From Massilia sp. YIM B02769 (GTDB taxonomy: Bacteria; Pseudomonadota; Gammaproteobacteria; Burkholderiales; Burkholderiaceae_D), in contig NZ_JASNRC010000001.1 of assembly GCF_030411995.1 (NCBI RefSeq), positions 288,366-352,365 on the forward strand: a stretch of 64,000 nt of DNA, in the 5' to 3' direction. The notes under the pieces were generated by a model. It saw only the letters and a program-made list of their open reading frames with translations, ran no database searches and had not been told where the DNA came from. Position numbers and translations under genes: made by a program. Shown piece by piece: positions 10,001 through 17,862 of this stretch. Within the stretch, counting starts at the first letter, position 1, and every line of letters starts with the position of its first letter.

Positions 10001-10662
10001 GTGTGCAGCCTTTCGGCGGCGAGGGTAAATCCGGTACCGGCCCGAAAGCCGGCGGCCCGCTCTACCTGAAGCGCCTGCAGCGCGGCGCGGCGCCGCTGCT
10101 GGAGCACAACCGCAAGGCTTGCCCGGCGCTGGTGTCGCTGCTGGTCTGGGCCCGTACCCATGGCCACGGGCACATTGTCCAGCTGGGCGAAAGCTATACC
10201 CGCACCCAGCTGAACGGCAGCGAACTCGTCTTGCCGGGCCCGACCGGCGAACGCAACACCCTGGCCTTCTGCCCGCGCGGCGCCGTGCTGTGCGCGGCCG
10301 ATACCCTGCCGGCGATGCTGAATCAATTGGCAGCAGCCCTGGCCACCGGCAACCGCGCCTATGTGCTGGCCGGCGCCGGCTTGCCTGTGCCGGACGATCT
10401 GCCGGCCGAAGTGAAAGACCGCATCCGCTTCGTCGGTACGGCCGATGTGGCGCAGTGCGATTTCCAGATTGCGCTGGTGGAAACGGGCCTGAAAGGTGCA
10501 CTGCGTTCGCAACTGGCGGCGCGTCCGGATGCGATCGTCGGCATTGTCGATACCGATGGCACTGCGCCGGTGGATTTGTGGCGCCTGGTGGCCGAGCGCG
10601 CGCTCTGCGTCAACACGACCGCGGCTGGCGGCAACGCAAGCCTGATGACGCTGGGGCTGTGA
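7018..10662 (+). CDS. putA: Bifunctional proline dehydrogenase / P5C dehydrogenase PutA
   Basis: Oxidises proline to glutamate in two steps: FAD proline dehydrogenase, then NAD-dependent pyrroline-5-carboxylate dehydrogenase. The protein has 1,214 aa. The order is an N-terminal helical arm (about 10-120), a PRODH barrel (about 160-460, with ISIKLSALHPRY and RLVKGAYWDAEIK), an aldehyde dehydrogenase domain (about 560-1010, with SPWNFPLAIFTGQ, VAETGGQNALIVDS for the catalytic Glu and DSAGQRCSALRVL for the catalytic Cys), and a C-terminal ALDH-like domain. It lacks the N-terminal ribbon-helix-helix of trifunctional PutA, so repression must come from elsewhere, probably the divergent Lrp gene. 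The start at 7018 skips a 14-residue extension that would cover the leader hairpin. Confidence 0.96.
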   Translation: MQIAAPATTFVPFDTFQAEIKQEQTPLRSAITAAYRRDETEAVQWLLAQGAQPSADAKPLAHRLVSNVRTKRTRASGVDALMHEFSLSSEEGVALMCLAEALLRIPDSATADRLIADKISKGDWRSHLGESPSLFVNAATWGLLVTGKLVSSNSERGLGSALTRLIAKGGEPLIRKGVDMAMRMLGNQFVTGQTIEEALKNSQANESRGYQYSYDMLGEAALTEADAQNYYASYVAAIHAIGKASNGRGIKNGPGISIKLSALHPRYSRAQYARVMGELLPRVRNLVLLAKSYNIGINIDAEEADRLEISLDMLEALAFDAEIAGFEGIGLVVQGYQKRCPFVIDYVVDLARRSGQKFMVRLVKGAYWDAEIKRAQVDGMPGYPVYTRKVYTDVSYLTCAQKLLGATDVIYAQFATHNAHTLSVIYTWAKERGVDNYEFQCLHGMGETLYDQVVGKDNLNKACRIYAPVGSHETLLAYLVRRLLENGANSSFVNQIVDEKIPVDSLLNDPFEVARASGGLPHTGIALPRAMFGAERKNSSGIDLTNEDALRVLGTELSRQREYAAAPLIAGNVQGAESLNVVNPAQSADIVGKVLEASKADVDTALAAAADFAGAWQASANGERAAILVRVADLFEENIAELMALAVREAGKSLPNAIAEIREAVDFLRYYAAQAKDATAAQALGPVACISPWNFPLAIFTGQVAAALAAGNVVLAKPAEQTPLIAYRAVQLFHEAGIPAAALQLLPGRGEVVGAALTGDARVKGVIFTGSTEVAQLINRTLAKRGEVEGVDIPLVAETGGQNALIVDSSALPEQVVQDVLSSAFDSAGQRCSALRVLFLQDDIADKTIRMLKGALGELRVGSPDRLATDIGPVIDAEAQRNLLAHIERMKATAKNHFALDLPASVTAQGTFVPPTVLEIGSLDELKHEVFGPVLHIVRYRRADLGKVVDSINATGYGLTLGVHSRIDETIDFITTRAHVGNIYVNRNIVGAVVGVQPFGGEGKSGTGPKAGGPLYLKRLQRGAAPLLEHNRKACPALVSLLVWARTHGHGHIVQLGESYTRTQLNGSELVLPGPTGERNTLAFCPRGAVLCAADTLPAMLNQLAAALATGNRAYVLAGAGLPVPDDLPAEVKDRIRFVGTADVAQCDFQIALVETGLKGALRSQLAARPDAIVGIVDTDGTAPVDLWRLVAERALCVNTTAAGGNASLMTLGL

Positions 10663-10700
10663 TCATGTAGGGGTTTTATTCATAAAAATTGGAGGAAGAC

Positions 10701-11816
10701 ATGCTTGTTGGCGTTCCAAAAGAGATCAAGAACCATGAGTACCGGGTCGGCTTGACCCCGCCTTCCGTGCACGAGCTGGTCGCACGGGGGCACCAGGTGA
10801 TAGTCCAGACGAACGCCGGCAGCGAGATCGGTCTGTCCGACGAGCAGTACCTGGCCGCCGGCGCCAGCATCGTCGAGACGGCGAAAGAAGTCTTCGCACG
10901 GGCCGACATGATCGTCAAGGTCAAGGAGCCGCAGCCGCAAGAGTGCGCGATGCTGCGCGCAGGCCAGATCCTCTACACCTATCTGCACCTGGCGCCCGAT
11001 CCCGAGCAGACCGCGGCGCTCATTCATTCCGGCGCCGTTTGCATTGCCTACGAAACCATCACCGGGCAAGGGGGCGGCTTGCCGCTGCTCGCGCCGATGA
11101 GCGAAGTGGCGGGGCGCATGGCCATCCAGGCCGGCGCGGCCCACCTGGAAAAGTCGAAAGGCGGCATGGGTTTGCTGCTGGGCGGCGTGCCGGGCGTGGC
11201 GCCAGGCCACGTGGTGATCATCGGCGCCGGCGTGGTCGGCACGAATGCGCTGCAGATGGCGGTGGGCACCGGCGCCCGCGTCACCGTGCTCGACAAGAAC
11301 ATCGACCGCCTGCGCCAGCTGGACCTGGTCTACGGCAACCGCATTTCCACCCTGTATTCGACTGCCCATGCGATCGAGGAAGCCGTCTTGTCGGCCGACC
11401 TGGTCATCGGCGGCGTGCTGGTGCCGGGTGCGGCGGCGCCGAAACTGGTCACGCGCAGCATGATTTCGCGCATGAAAAAGGGTTCGGTGGTGGTGGACGT
11501 GGCCATCGACCAGGGCGGCTGCTTCGAAACCTCGCATCCGACCACGCACGCCGATCCGACCTTCGTGGTCGACGGCGTCGTGCATTACTGCGTGGCGAAC
11601 ATGCCGGGCGCCGTGGCGCGCACCTCGACCTTTGCGTTGAACAATGCAACCATCGCCCACGCCGTGGCCTTGGCCAGCAAGGGCTGGCGCCAGGCGCTGG
11701 CGGACGATGTCCACCTGCGCAATGGCCTGAACGTTTGCCAGGGCAAGGTCACCTACCAGGCCGTGGCCGAGGCCTTGAACTACGACTACACGCCAGCCGA
11801 TTCCCTGCTCGACTGA
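10701..11816 (+). CDS. ald: Alanine dehydrogenase
   Basis: NAD-dependent enzyme that interconverts L-alanine and pyruvate plus ammonia, 371 aa. The N-terminus [20 protein letters not shown] is the family signature. [10 protein letters not shown] and [14 protein letters not shown] follow, then a Rossmann motif [15 protein letters not shown] (about residues 175-190), and [15 protein letters not shown] with the active-site Asp. A GGAGGA ribosome-binding site lies just before the ATG at 10701; the in-frame start four codons earlier would overlap it, so 10701 is preferred. It follows putA by 38 bases, suggesting a shared amino-acid catabolic transcript. Its 3' end overlaps the convergent mtnN by 31 bases. 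Confidence 0.95.
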   Translation: MLVGVPKEIKNHEYRVGLTPPSVHELVARGHQVIVQTNAGSEIGLSDEQYLAAGASIVETAKEVFARADMIVKVKEPQPQECAMLRAGQILYTYLHLAPDPEQTAALIHSGAVCIAYETITGQGGGLPLLAPMSEVAGRMAIQAGAAHLEKSKGGMGLLLGGVPGVAPGHVVIIGAGVVGTNALQMAVGTGARVTVLDKNIDRLRQLDLVYGNRISTLYSTAHAIEEAVLSADLVIGGVLVPGAAAPKLVTRSMISRMKKGSVVVDVAIDQGGCFETSHPTTHADPTFVVDGVVHYCVANMPGAVARTSTFALNNATIAHAVALASKGWRQALADDVHLRNGLNVCQGKVTYQAVAEALNYDYTPADSLLD

Positions 11817-12580
11817 ATCACTGCACCTTCCGTCTCCAGGCAGAAGCGCCTGACGATGTGAAAGGCATACCGCGCGGCCACTGATTTCACGAAACGCATG
11901 AAATCATGGGCCGCGTTTTCATTGGCGTTGTCGGAAATCGTCCTGATCACGCCAAACGGCACGCCCAGCTCGTAGCAAACCTGGGCCACTGCCGCTCCTT
12001 CCATTTCCACTGCCACCAGCCCGGGCAGGGCCGCATTCAGTCCATTGATGTGTTCGGCATCGTTGATGAACTGGTCGCCGCTGGCAACCAGGCCGCGGTA
12101 GATACGCGGCCGAGACAGGCCGAATACCGCTTTCTCGAGCGGATCGATGGCGGACGCGAAATCGCTTTCCAGGAACAGGTGGGCCGCATCCACCAGGCGC
12201 GTGCCCAGCTGATGGTCGGCAGGGAAGTGCGTCAGGCCGGTCAGCGGGACTTCGAAGCGCGGAAACAAGGGACTGGCATCCATATCGTGCTGGACCAGCG
12301 ATTCGGCCACCACGATATCGCCAACCTGCACTGTTTTGTCGCCAGCGCCGGCAACGCCGGTAAACAGGATGTGCGTAACTCCGAACTTCTCCACAAGCGT
12401 GGTCGCTGTCATGGCAGCTGCAACCTTGCCTATACGCGATAAAACGCACACAGCGTCGATTTCCCAGAGTTGTCCGAGCCAGTACTCGCGCTGACCATGG
12501 ATGAGCTTGTAGGGGCTCTGCATGGCTTCCACGAGCCCCTGCTGTTCTTCGTACAGCGCACTGATGATCCCTAGACGCAT
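11786..12580 (-). CDS. mtnN: 5'-methylthioadenosine / S-adenosylhomocysteine nucleosidase
   Basis: Cleaves the glycosidic bond of MTA and SAH to recycle purine and methyl-cycle by-products, in the cytoplasm; 264 aa. Visible motifs are [17 protein letters not shown] at the N-terminus (catalytic Glu region), [12 protein letters not shown] (about 90-100), [18 protein letters not shown] (about 200-217, catalytic Glu) and [10 protein letters not shown] with the catalytic Asp. The C-terminus is longer than that of the E. coli enzyme by about 30 residues, which places its end inside ald on the opposite strand. It is the last gene before the origin-like gap. Confidence 0.92.
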   Translation of the reverse strand: MRLGIISALYEEQQGLVEAMQSPYKLIHGQREYWLGQLWEIDAVCVLSRIGKVAAAMTATTLVEKFGVTHILFTGVAGAGDKTVQVGDIVVAESLVQHDMDASPLFPRFEVPLTGLTHFPADHQLGTRLVDAAHLFLESDFASAIDPLEKAVFGLSRPRIYRGLVASGDQFINDAEHINGLNAALPGLVAVEMEGAAVAQVCYELGVPFGVIRTISDNANENAAHDFMRFVKSVAARYAFHIVRRFCLETEGAVIQSSRESAGV

Positions 12581-12690
12581 GTTTTCGCTTGTTTTCAGGT
12601 TGAAAAAGAGTCGCTCAGACAGGCTGGAAGCTGTTGTTCAGGCACTTATGCCTGCTGTTCGCAGTTCTTACTGTTTACAGTAGTAAACGT

Positions 12691-12896
12691 ATATATAAAA
12701 CTGGTAGTGATAGTAAACGATGATGTTCTTGTGGATAAGAAGAGTTTTCTCTACAAGATCAGCGGTTTACGTCAGCGCGAACTGGCTGGACAAGGATTGT
12801 ATCCAGCTTGCACGGATGTTGGAGAAAAAACGGCTGGTCTACAGAAAAGTCGCTTTTGCACATCCGATCCTGTGCATATCCAGCGGCTTTTCCACA
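12691..12896 (+). repeat. Origin-like module A (AT-rich, TAG trios, DnaA boxes)
   Basis: Left to right: AT-rich ATATATAAAA at 12691, trio tract TAG-TGA-TAG-TAA at 12705-12716, perfect DnaA box TGTGGATAA at 12730-12738, GGTTTACG at 12764, then TTTTGCACA (12854), TGTGCATAT (12871) and TTTTCCACA (12888-12896). Aligned without gaps to module B, offset 596, about 131 of 206 positions match by hand count. An extra GTTTAC-AGTA-GTAAAC inverted repeat lies just upstream at 12673-12688. Confidence 0.75.
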
Positions 12897-13286
12897 GATG
12901 AGCTGCCTGTAAACCGCTTTTTGCTGGCAAAAATGACTTTGAACAGTGCTTCCATCCCTGGAATCGCTTGCTGACAAAGCAGCAGGCTGGGCGAGCAAAG
13001 CGCCAGGAGCCACGCGATAGTCAGCAACAGTCATCGTTGTCAGTTATGCAGCCTAATTCGATGTCGGCAGGATGTCGAACGATTCAAAACGCATTCAGCT
13101 TCCGGCCAGCCTGTTCAAGCGGTTGCCGCCAACCACTTTCGTTTCCGTAGTCGACAACGCGCGCGACTTCGTGACTTTCTGCCGAACAATTCATCCGTTG
13201 AATTTCGATAGCGCTTGCAGCATGGCGAAGCCTTCAAATGGCTTTTTCCCGACCGTTTGCGTACATCATCTTCTTAATAAGTAGGT

Positions 13287-13492
13287 ATATATAAAGTTGG
13301 TAGTAGTAGTAAACGCCTCTTCAACTGTGGATAAAGTCGTTTTTCTTCACAACGTCAACGGTTTACGCGCTTTCGGATGTGCTGGACAAACCTTGCGTCT
13401 GGCTTGCACCGATCTTGTACAAATTTCGGAAGCGTGCGGAAGGCAGTCGTTCTGCACATTCGTTCCTGTGGATATGCATGGGTTTGTCCACA
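13287..13492 (+). repeat. Origin-like module B (best DnaA-trio tract)
   Basis: ATATATAAAG at 13287, then TAG-TAG-TAG-TAA at 13301-13312, perfect DnaA box TGTGGATAA at 13326-13334, GGTTTACG at 13360, TTCTGCACA at 13450, TGTGGATAT at 13467 and TTGTCCACA at 13484-13492. Spacings of all these motifs equal those of module A to the base. Confidence 0.78.
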
Positions 13493-13690
13493 GTCGACGC
13501 CAGCTGGTGCGTGCGGGTTGTCGCTGCCAGCCTGCAGCCAGCGAGCGCGAGCGGTTTTCGGATGTGGCGAACCAGTCCATGACATGGCCAAGCCGGAAGT
13601 GCGGCTTCCAGCCAACAGATGAGGCATCGAACGAAAAAAAAATTTTCGGCCGCACAGCGCGCAGCACCTCAGGTTTACAACCAAAATCTG

Positions 13691-13897
13691 TATACAAGGA
13701 TAGTAGTAGTGTTAACAACTGCCACTTTCTGTGGATAAGCCTGTTAACAGACAAAAAATCAGTTGTTTACGCACGGTATAAGCCAGTGGTTTGGCGCTGT
13801 ATGTTCTTGGTGGCAAATCTGGACAAAAATCGTGAGCGTGGAAAAAGCCGCGTTTTTGCACAAACCGTTCCTGTGGATATCAAGAAGTTTATCCACA
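13691..13897 (+). repeat. Origin-like module C
   Basis: TATACAAGGA at 13691, TAG-TAG-TAG at 13701-13709, perfect DnaA box TGTGGATAA at 13730-13738, TGTTTACG at 13764, TTTTGCACA at 13854, TGTGGATAT at 13872 and perfect DnaA box TTATCCACA at 13889-13897. The interval from first box to second cluster is 142 bases, against 141 in A and B. Confidence 0.75.
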
Positions 13898-14056
13898 CTT
13901 GGCCCTCTGGCGTATCGTTTACGATCTGGTAAGCTTGCTGCTCTGAACTGACATGCAGGGTCCGGCAAGGCTGCGCCGTGGCTGTACGCGTCTGTTTCCA
14001 GGAAGTGCTGGGTGGAGCACATCCATGGGACAGGTGCGCAGCCAACGACGATCAGG

Positions 14057-14293
14057 TCAGGACCACGTCCGCTGCCGGGACATAGCCAACGCCCCAGGCC
14101 GTTTCCAGTAGCCGAGGCTGGTTGAAATCGCGGTGTCTTGTGTGCCGAACAGCCGGCGTTGTTCGGCATCGAAAATGCATTCGCCGCAATGGTAGCGGGC
14201 CGGCGACAAGGTGGGCCGCGTTTCCATTACCGCCAGGTCGTCGTGCCGCAATTGCGCTGCCAGGCCGGCGCGCACTTCATCGTCCTACAACAC
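14057..14293 (-). pseudogene. Possible remnant of a response-regulator gene
   Basis: On the minus strand the frame reads VL-stop-DDEVRAGLAAQLRH, which resembles the start of a receiver domain with a stop inside it. After a short gap comes ARYHCGECIFDAEQRRLFG, which resembles the start of an OmpR-type winged helix. Most of a receiver domain (about 90 residues) would be missing between them. No start, ribosome-binding site or intact domain remains. The call rests only on my reading of short similarities. Confidence 0.28.
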
Positions 14294-14378
14294 GGTCGGC
14301 GATGGGCGCCGGGTGTGGATTGGGTTGAATAACAGCTTCTGATCGTTGGCGTCTGATTGAGCCAGGGAGAATGCTCCT

Positions 14379-14579
14379 GTAGGGTGGGCACCCCGTGCCC
14401 ACGCGGAACGTCGCGTCATCGGCGGCGGGCGCTATAGACGCATTGTGTGATGAGCGTTGCAAGTTCCAGAAGCAAACCGATAACGTTTCGGGCCAGGTTC
14501 GACGTTAAAGGCTGAGCCCCTGTTTGACAGGCCGCAGGTTTGCATTGGTCACGCGTGGGCACGGAGTGCCCACCCTACG
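14379..14579. repeat. Inverted pair of GTGGGC palindromic repeats
   Basis: TGTAGGGTGGGCACCCCGTG starts the left copy (14379-14406), and the right copy is inverted (ACGCGTGGGC...CCCACCCTACGG, 14551-14579). They are about 145 bases apart, with no gene between. Confidence 0.8.
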
Positions 14580-14711
14580 GTTTTGGCCGCAGGCCAAATC
14601 CAAGCTGCTAGCTAATCAGGCGGGAACTAATATCGCCAACCACATTTCCGCCACCCGTTTTGCGATCTGGTAAGCTTTGCTTAATTGAATCGTTTTGCGG
14701 AAGGATGCCGT

Positions 14712-15746
14712 ATGGAGTTCAGTTCGCTGTTCAAGCTGCCGATCATCCAGGGTCCGATGGCCGGCGGCGCCACCACGCCCGAGCTGGTGGCTGCCGTGTC
14801 GAATGCCGGCGCCCTCGGTTCCTTCGCCGGCTCGCTGCTCGCCCCGGCCGCCCTGCGCACCGCGGTCGAGCGCATCCGCGGTCTCACCACCCAGCCCTTC
14901 CTCCTGAATTTCTTCGTCCAGCGCACCCCCACGCCTTCCCCTGACGAAATCCGGCAAGGCGCCGAACTCCTGCGCCCGGTCTGGGAAAGCCTGGGCTGGA
15001 CCGAATTGCCCCAGCCGAAGCAATGGTGCGAAGACTTCGACGCCCAGTTCGACACGCTGCTCGAACTCCGCCCAGCCGCCGCCAGCTTCACCTTCGGCAT
15101 CCTCGACGCCGTCCAGGTCGAGCGCCTGCATGCGGCCGGCATCCTGACGATCGGCACCGTCACCACGGTCGAGGAAGCGCTGGCCTGGCAAAGCATCGGC
15201 GCCGACGCCGTGATCGCCTCCGGCATCGAGGCAGGCGGCCACCGCGGCACCTTCATCGGCCGCCAGGAAGACGCGACTCTCACTGCCCACGAACTCTGGC
15301 CGGCCGTGGCGCAGGCGGTAAGCATTCCCGTCATCGCCGCCGGCAACATCATGAACGGCGCCGACATCCGCCAAGCGCTGGCGCTGGGCGCCTCGGCGGT
15401 GCAGATGGGCACGGCCTTCCTCGTCACCGACGAGTCCGGCATCCACCCGGCCTACAAGCAACGACTGATCGAGGCCGAAGGCCAGCCGACCCGCCAGACG
15501 CGCAGCTTTTCCGGCCGCTACGCGCGCGGTATCGAGAACCGCTTCATGCGCCAGATGGCATCGGTGGAAGCGCAAGTGCCGCCTTACCCCGTCCAGAATG
15601 CGCTGACCGGCAGCATCCGCGCAGCGGCCGCCAAGAACAACGACACCGAGCTGATGTCGCTCTGGGCCGGTACCGGCGTGGCACGCGCGCGGCCCATGCC
15701 GGCTAAACAATTGATCGAACTATTGGCATCCGAACTGCAGTCCTGA
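14712..15746 (+). CDS. Nitronate monooxygenase (2-nitropropane dioxygenase-like flavoprotein)
   Basis: FMN-dependent oxidoreductase of 344 aa that oxidises alkyl nitronates in characterised relatives. The N-terminus LPIIQGPMAGGATTPELVAA is typical, followed by SNAGALGSFAG. The FMN phosphate-binding region is SGIEAGGHRGTF at about 175-186, with the catalytic His of the GGHRG motif, and IAAGNIMNGADIRQALALGA and VQMGTAFLVTDES follow. I chose the ATG at 14712 because GGAAGG lies just upstream and the family core starts at once; an earlier start would add nine residues. It is followed 13 bases later by a GMC oxidoreductase, probably co-transcribed. Confidence 0.92.
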   Translation: MEFSSLFKLPIIQGPMAGGATTPELVAAVSNAGALGSFAGSLLAPAALRTAVERIRGLTTQPFLLNFFVQRTPTPSPDEIRQGAELLRPVWESLGWTELPQPKQWCEDFDAQFDTLLELRPAAASFTFGILDAVQVERLHAAGILTIGTVTTVEEALAWQSIGADAVIASGIEAGGHRGTFIGRQEDATLTAHELWPAVAQAVSIPVIAAGNIMNGADIRQALALGASAVQMGTAFLVTDESGIHPAYKQRLIEAEGQPTRQTRSFSGRYARGIENRFMRQMASVEAQVPPYPVQNALTGSIRAAAAKNNDTELMSLWAGTGVARARPMPAKQLIELLASELQS

Positions 15747-15759
15747 CAGGAGACCCTGC

Positions 15760-17400
15760 GTGGAATCGGCTGGAGAATACGACTACATCATCGTCGGCGG
15801 CGGCACCTCGGGCTGCGTACTGGCGAATCGCCTGACCCGCAACAAGGACGTCAACGTGCTGCTGATCGAAGCAGGCGCGCGCGACGATTACCTGTGGATC
15901 CATATCCCGGTCGGCTACCTGCACTGCATCGGCAACCCGCGCACCGATTGGCTGTTCAATACTGAACCCGACCCGGGCCTGGGCGGACGGGCGCTGATCT
16001 ATCCGCGCGGGAAAGTACTCGGCGGCAGTTCCTCGATCAACGGCATGATCTACATGCGCGGCCAGAAGGGCGACTATGAGCGCTGGGCCGATGCATGCGG
16101 CGACGATTCCTGGCGCTGGAACGAGGTGCTGCCGCTGTTTAAAAAGAGCGAAGACCATTACCGCGGGGCCAGCGAACTGCATGGCGCCGGCGGCGAGTGG
16201 CGCGTGGAAAAGCAGCGTCTGTCGTGGAAGATCCTGGATGCCTTCCGCGATGCGGCGGCAGAGGTCGGCATCGAGAAGGTCGAGGATTTCAATACCGGCG
16301 ACAACGCCGGTTCCTCGTATTTCGAAGTCAACCAGCGCCGTGGCATCCGCCTGAACACGGCGAAAGCCTTCCTGAAACCGGCGGCCCAGCGCACCAACCT
16401 CACCATCATGACGGGCTGCCACGTGGAACGTCTGCTGATCGAGGAAGGCGAGGGCGGCAAGGTCTGCCGTGGCGTGCAGTTCACCGGCGGCGGGCGTGCC
16501 TTCACTGCCACCGCGCATCGCGAAACCTTGCTGGCGGCGGGGGCGATCGGTTCGCCGCATATCCTGCAATTGTCGGGTATCGGGGCGGCGGCGAGTTTGC
16601 AGCGCCACGGCATTGCGCCGCTTGTCGATTTGCCGGGTGTCGGCGAGAACCTGCAAGACCATCTGCAGCTGCGCATGGTCTACAAGGTGACGGGCGTGAA
16701 GACGCTGAATACGTCGGCCGCGAACTGGTTCGGCAAGATGAAGATCGGCATGGAGTACGCGTTGTTCCGCAGCGGGCCGATGTCGATGGCGCCGTCGCAG
16801 CTGGGTGCGTTTGCGCGTTCGCATGCCGACGAAGCGACGCCGAACCTGCAGTACCACGTGCAGCCGCTGTCGCTGGAAAAGTTCGGCGATCCGCTGCACG
16901 GTTTTCCGGCATTTACGGCGAGCGTGTGCAATCTGCGGCCGACCTCGCGCGGGCATGTGCGGATTGCCTCGAACGACAGTTACGCGGCGCCGAAGATCAC
17001 GCCGAATTATTTGAGCACGGATGCCGACCGGCGCACGGCGGCGCAGGCACTGGCGCTGACCCGGCGCATCGTGGCGGCGCCGGCATTGGCGCAATACCGT
17101 CCGGAAGAGTTCAAGCCGGGGCCGCATTACCGCACCGAGGAAGAACTGGCGGAGGCGGCGGGGCTGATCGGGACCACGATTTTTCATCCGGTGGGGACCT
17201 GCCGCATGGGGCGGCGCGAGGATCCGCAGGCGGTGGTCGACAGCGAATTGCGCGTGATCGGAGTGGAGGGCTTGCGCGTGGTGGATGCGTCGATCATGCC
17301 GTTCATTACGTCGGGGAATACGAATTCGCCGACCTTGATGATTGCGGAAAAGGCGGCGGAGATGATCGTGAAGCGGGCGGGCGCGTTAACGACGGCGTGA
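15760..17400 (+). CDS. GMC-family FAD oxidoreductase (choline dehydrogenase-like)
   Basis: FAD-dependent alcohol/choline-type dehydrogenase, 546 aa, GTG start preceded by ACAGGAGA. The dinucleotide-binding motif is YIIVGGGTSGCVLANRL (about residues 8-24). GMC signature 1 is GGSSSINGMIYMRGQKGDY (about 88-106). Signature 2 lies around AAGAIGSPHILQLSGIG (about 263-279). The C-terminal HPVGTCRMG holds the active-site His, and a second His/Asn position lies in TSGNTNSPTLMIAEK. Substrate cannot be fixed from sequence; aliphatic alcohols, choline or polyethylene-glycol-like compounds are possible. A repeat pair follows. Confidence 0.92.
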   Translation: MESAGEYDYIIVGGGTSGCVLANRLTRNKDVNVLLIEAGARDDYLWIHIPVGYLHCIGNPRTDWLFNTEPDPGLGGRALIYPRGKVLGGSSSINGMIYMRGQKGDYERWADACGDDSWRWNEVLPLFKKSEDHYRGASELHGAGGEWRVEKQRLSWKILDAFRDAAAEVGIEKVEDFNTGDNAGSSYFEVNQRRGIRLNTAKAFLKPAAQRTNLTIMTGCHVERLLIEEGEGGKVCRGVQFTGGGRAFTATAHRETLLAAGAIGSPHILQLSGIGAAASLQRHGIAPLVDLPGVGENLQDHLQLRMVYKVTGVKTLNTSAANWFGKMKIGMEYALFRSGPMSMAPSQLGAFARSHADEATPNLQYHVQPLSLEKFGDPLHGFPAFTASVCNLRPTSRGHVRIASNDSYAAPKITPNYLSTDADRRTAAQALALTRRIVAAPALAQYRPEEFKPGPHYRTEEELAEAAGLIGTTIFHPVGTCRMGRREDPQAVVDSELRVIGVEGLRVVDASIMPFITSGNTNSPTLMIAEKAAEMIVKRAGALTTA

Positions 17401-17422
17401 AGATTGCCACTAGCTGAACAAG

Positions 17423-17618
17423 GTACGGTGGGCACTCCGTGCCCACGCTGTTACGTGCATCTCCGATAGACGTGGGCAGAGACTTGTCGCTCGCGGTGTC
17501 TCGCCAGGCCATCTCGTGCAAATGAGGCGACTGGCGGTGGAGCTGGTGGGCGATCAATCGCGGCCGCAGGTGCAAGCATGCGCACGTAACCGCGTGGGCA
17601 CGGAGTGCCCACCGTACG
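17423..17618. repeat. Inverted pair of GTGGGC palindromic repeats
   Basis: Left copy GGTACGGTGGGCACTCCGTG at 17423-17447; right copy CGCGTGGGCACGGAGTGCCC at 17591-17618, inverted. Both carry TACGG or CCGTAC instead of the usual TAGGG or CCCTA, so the two ends co-vary. Confidence 0.75.
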
Positions 17619-17694
17619 ACTAACGCACCGTCAAAGTGCATATATCACTGGTTTTCTGATATTCCGTCCGCACCGCGAAACATCCGACCCAACC

Positions 17695-17749
17695 GTGCAA
17701 ATATGCACACCGGGTGCGCAAAACTACCCAGCCTGTGCAGCGGTGCACA
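17695..17749. promoter_or_regulatory. Two tandem GTGCA-N4-TGCAC operators before livG
   Basis: GTGCAAATATGCAC at 17695-17708 and TGTGCAGCGGTGCACA at 17734-17749 share the same geometry (5-bp arms, 4-bp spacer). Their centres are 40 bases apart, about four helical turns. A degenerate third copy (GTGCATATATCAC) lies at 17636-17648. They precede the transporter operon by 114-227 bases and are probably regulator sites. The rest of 17401-17862 holds only the repeat pair. Confidence 0.45.
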
Positions 17750-17862
17750 AAGGCCGTGTTGTATTGTGGGCCACAACTCTTCTGTGTAATATCTATTAAG
17801 AGTCTACAAAGATAGACCCAGCGGTTCTCGAGGCAGCACGTGTAAAACGTACCGGAGACACA

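Larger units (their letters stand above)
12581..14711. other. Gene-free region with candidate replication origin
   Basis: A 2.1-kb gap in a densely coded region. Short reading frames cross it on both strands, but none has a recognisable protein, and the conserved features are non-coding. It holds modules A to C (12691-13897), with four perfect DnaA boxes (TTATCCACA type), eight one- or two-mismatch relatives and three TAG-trio tracts pointing the same way. It also holds a decayed response-regulator-like fragment (14057-14293) and a repeat pair (14379-14579). Local AT content is visibly higher than in flanking genes. dnaA is not in the window, so whether this is the working oriC is an inference. 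Confidence 0.6.

Noticed and set aside
12707..13932. Short open frames crossing the origin modules on both strands
   Set aside because: None has a recognisable domain or ribosome-binding site, and the motifs conserved between modules are non-coding, with spacings that do not keep a common reading frame (596 and 404-405 bases).
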